NCBI GenBank assembly: GCA_023265735.1
Contig: JAHFSN010000138.1
Span: 1-6,186, forward strand
Length of the DNA stretch: 6,186 nt
From: Spirochaetaceae bacterium
Lineage (GTDB): Bacteria > Spirochaetota > Spirochaetia > JABEVK01
Direction of reading: 5' to 3'
Shown: positions 5,355 through 6,186 of the stretch, piece by piece
Position numbering within the stretch: the stretch's first letter is position 1
Layout: every line of letters starts with the position of its first letter
Notes under the pieces: model-generated
Seen by the model: only the letters and a program-made list of their open reading frames with translations
Told to the model about the DNA's origin: nothing
The model's database searches: none
Translations under genes and position numbers: made by a program

Positions 5355-6186
5355 TGGGCCAGTTCTCGCAGGTATTCGGCCTGGACGGCCTTGAGCAGCC
5401 CAGCGGCGGTCTGCTTGCCGCCCACCATCTTCTGCAGTTCAGGGGTCCAGCCCTGGGCAAAGATGGCGCTCGTCGAGTTGGCGATGAAATCCATGGCCGT
5501 TCCCGCCTTGCCCACCACAACTCCCGCGGCGAGGGTGTCGTTGGTCACCGAGCCGGCTTTCACCTGGGGGGTCGATGCGTTGGCCGGACCCCCGGGGTTC
5601 GAGCCGCCGACGTCGACGTTGATCTGCCGGGCCACGGGGTCGGTCGCCACCCACGTCAGGAAGAAGGCGGCTGCGTCGGCATTCTTGGCCTTGGCGGCGA
5701 TGCCGTAGGTGAGGGGGGCCGACATGGCCGCGGGGCTTCCGCCAGCTTTTTCGGGGGGCATCACAAAGAAGCCCACGTTGCCGGGGAGCGCCGCGTCGTA
5801 GCCGGGGTTCTGCCAGTCGCCGTTGAACGTGAACACGCCCTCTCCCTTGCCGAACCGGGCCGCCGCGTCGGTGTACTCGATGGCGTTGATATCCGAGGGG
5901 AAGTATCCGGCCTTGATCCACGATTCCAGATGCTGGGCGGCCTTGAGGTTGTCGGGGGTGTCGATGGTGGCGCCCTTCTTCTGGAAGATCCAGTCGTTGA
6001 TCGGTTGGGTGGAGCCCACCGAGGCCATCAGGGCCTGCAGCGGGAACGCAAGACCCATTCCACTCTTGGCGCTGCCCCACTCCATGATGGGGACGAGCTT
6101 GGCGGCCTTCGCCTTGGCCAGGAGAGCCTCAAACTCGGCCAGGGTCTTCGGCGGCTGGGTCATGCCGATTTGGGCGGCCAGTTTCT
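5351..6186 (-). CDS. Extracellular solute-binding protein of a sugar ABC transporter (family 1), 5' end outside window
   Basis: The reading frame is open to the right edge, with 277 complete codons before TGA at 5351-5353. The first visible residues are KLAAQIGMTQPPKTLAEFEA; the PPKT..EFE..L.KAK segment is a standard internal motif of family 1 solute-binding proteins, so Met at 6163 is not the start. The signal peptide and about a third of the protein lie outside the window. Other family marks are GEGVFTFNGDWQNPGYDAAL, followed by GNVGFFVMPPEKAGG and a mobile C-terminal lobe ending QTAAGLLKAVQAEYLRELAQ, like the final helix of this family. The protein would bind the substrate outside the inner membrane and deliver it to the two permeases encoded directly downstream. 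The stop overlaps the first permease start by four bases. Trp and other aromatic residues in the visible lobe fit a sugar ligand, but no specific sugar can be named. Confidence 0.9.
   Translation of the reverse strand, partial: KLAAQIGMTQPPKTLAEFEALLAKAKAAKLVPIMEWGSAKSGMGLAFPLQALMASVGSTQPINDWIFQKKGATIDTPDNLKAAQHLESWIKAGYFPSDINAIEYTDAAARFGKGEGVFTFNGDWQNPGYDAALPGNVGFFVMPPEKAGGSPAAMSAPLTYGIAAKAKNADAAAFFLTWVATDPVARQINVDVGGSNPGGPANASTPQVKAGSVTNDTLAAGVVVGKAGTAMDFIANSTSAIFAQGWTPELQKMVGGKQTAAGLLKAVQAEYLRELAQ

Noticed and set aside
4584..5708. Long plus-strand frame of 374 codons opposite the first permease and binding protein
   Set aside because: It has the same shadow character, highly charged and low in hydrophobic residues, and it crosses two real genes on the other strand.
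6161..6163. ATG considered as start of the solute-binding protein
   Set aside because: Family-like sequence continues in frame upstream to the window edge, and a start here would remove the signal peptide and the N-terminal lobe.

Overview
The window is GC-rich, gene-dense bacterial DNA. It holds two unrelated gene neighbourhoods separated by a roughly 390-base non-coding gap. A lipoprotein-type signal, a second exported protein and a binding-protein-dependent sugar importer point to a free-living heterotrophic bacterium, probably a diderm. I see no rRNA, tRNA or marker gene that fixes the phylum; an Acidobacteriota-like or deltaproteobacterial-like lineage is only a guess from composition and gene content.

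Left part (1-2268). A 5'-truncated Memo-family gene (AmmeMemoRadiSam protein B type) runs on the + strand to 435. It meets, tail to tail and with a 17-base overlap, a minus-strand gene for a predicted lipoprotein. The C-terminal third of that lipoprotein is an AMMECR1 domain (AmmeMemoRadiSam protein A type). Its N-terminal half looks like the arginase-like UPF0489 fold. Upstream of it, overlapping by four bases (GTGA), is a small secreted protein of unknown function with a Pro/Thr/Ser-rich tail. A Memo gene beside an AMMECR1 gene recalls the AmmeMemoRadiSam system, whose biological role is unknown. The lipoprotein form with an extra N-terminal domain is the most unusual gene-level feature here. 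No radical SAM gene is visible; it could lie beyond the left edge.

Middle (2269-2660). Next to the small-protein gene are a plausible ribosome binding site and a candidate sigma70-type promoter. They are followed by a 295-base non-coding element bounded by imperfect 23-base terminal inverted repeats (20 of 23 match) with several internal hairpins. It looks like a MITE or similar non-autonomous mobile repeat. Its right end lies exactly on the stop codon of the neighbouring regulator gene, and a TA at each end fits a TA target duplication.

Right part (2657-6186, minus strand). This is a compact CUT1-type carbohydrate ABC importer operon read from the right edge leftward: extracellular solute-binding protein (5' end outside the window), MalF/UgpA-like permease, MalG/UgpE-like permease, then a LacI-family repressor. 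The first three genes overlap by four bases at each junction (GTGA, ATGA), and lacI starts five bases after the second permease. The binding protein would capture a sugar or oligosaccharide and the permeases would import it. The LacI protein probably senses the sugar or a derivative and controls the operon from an operator upstream of the window. No ATPase gene is present, so it must be encoded elsewhere, possibly as a shared MsmK/MalK-type subunit.
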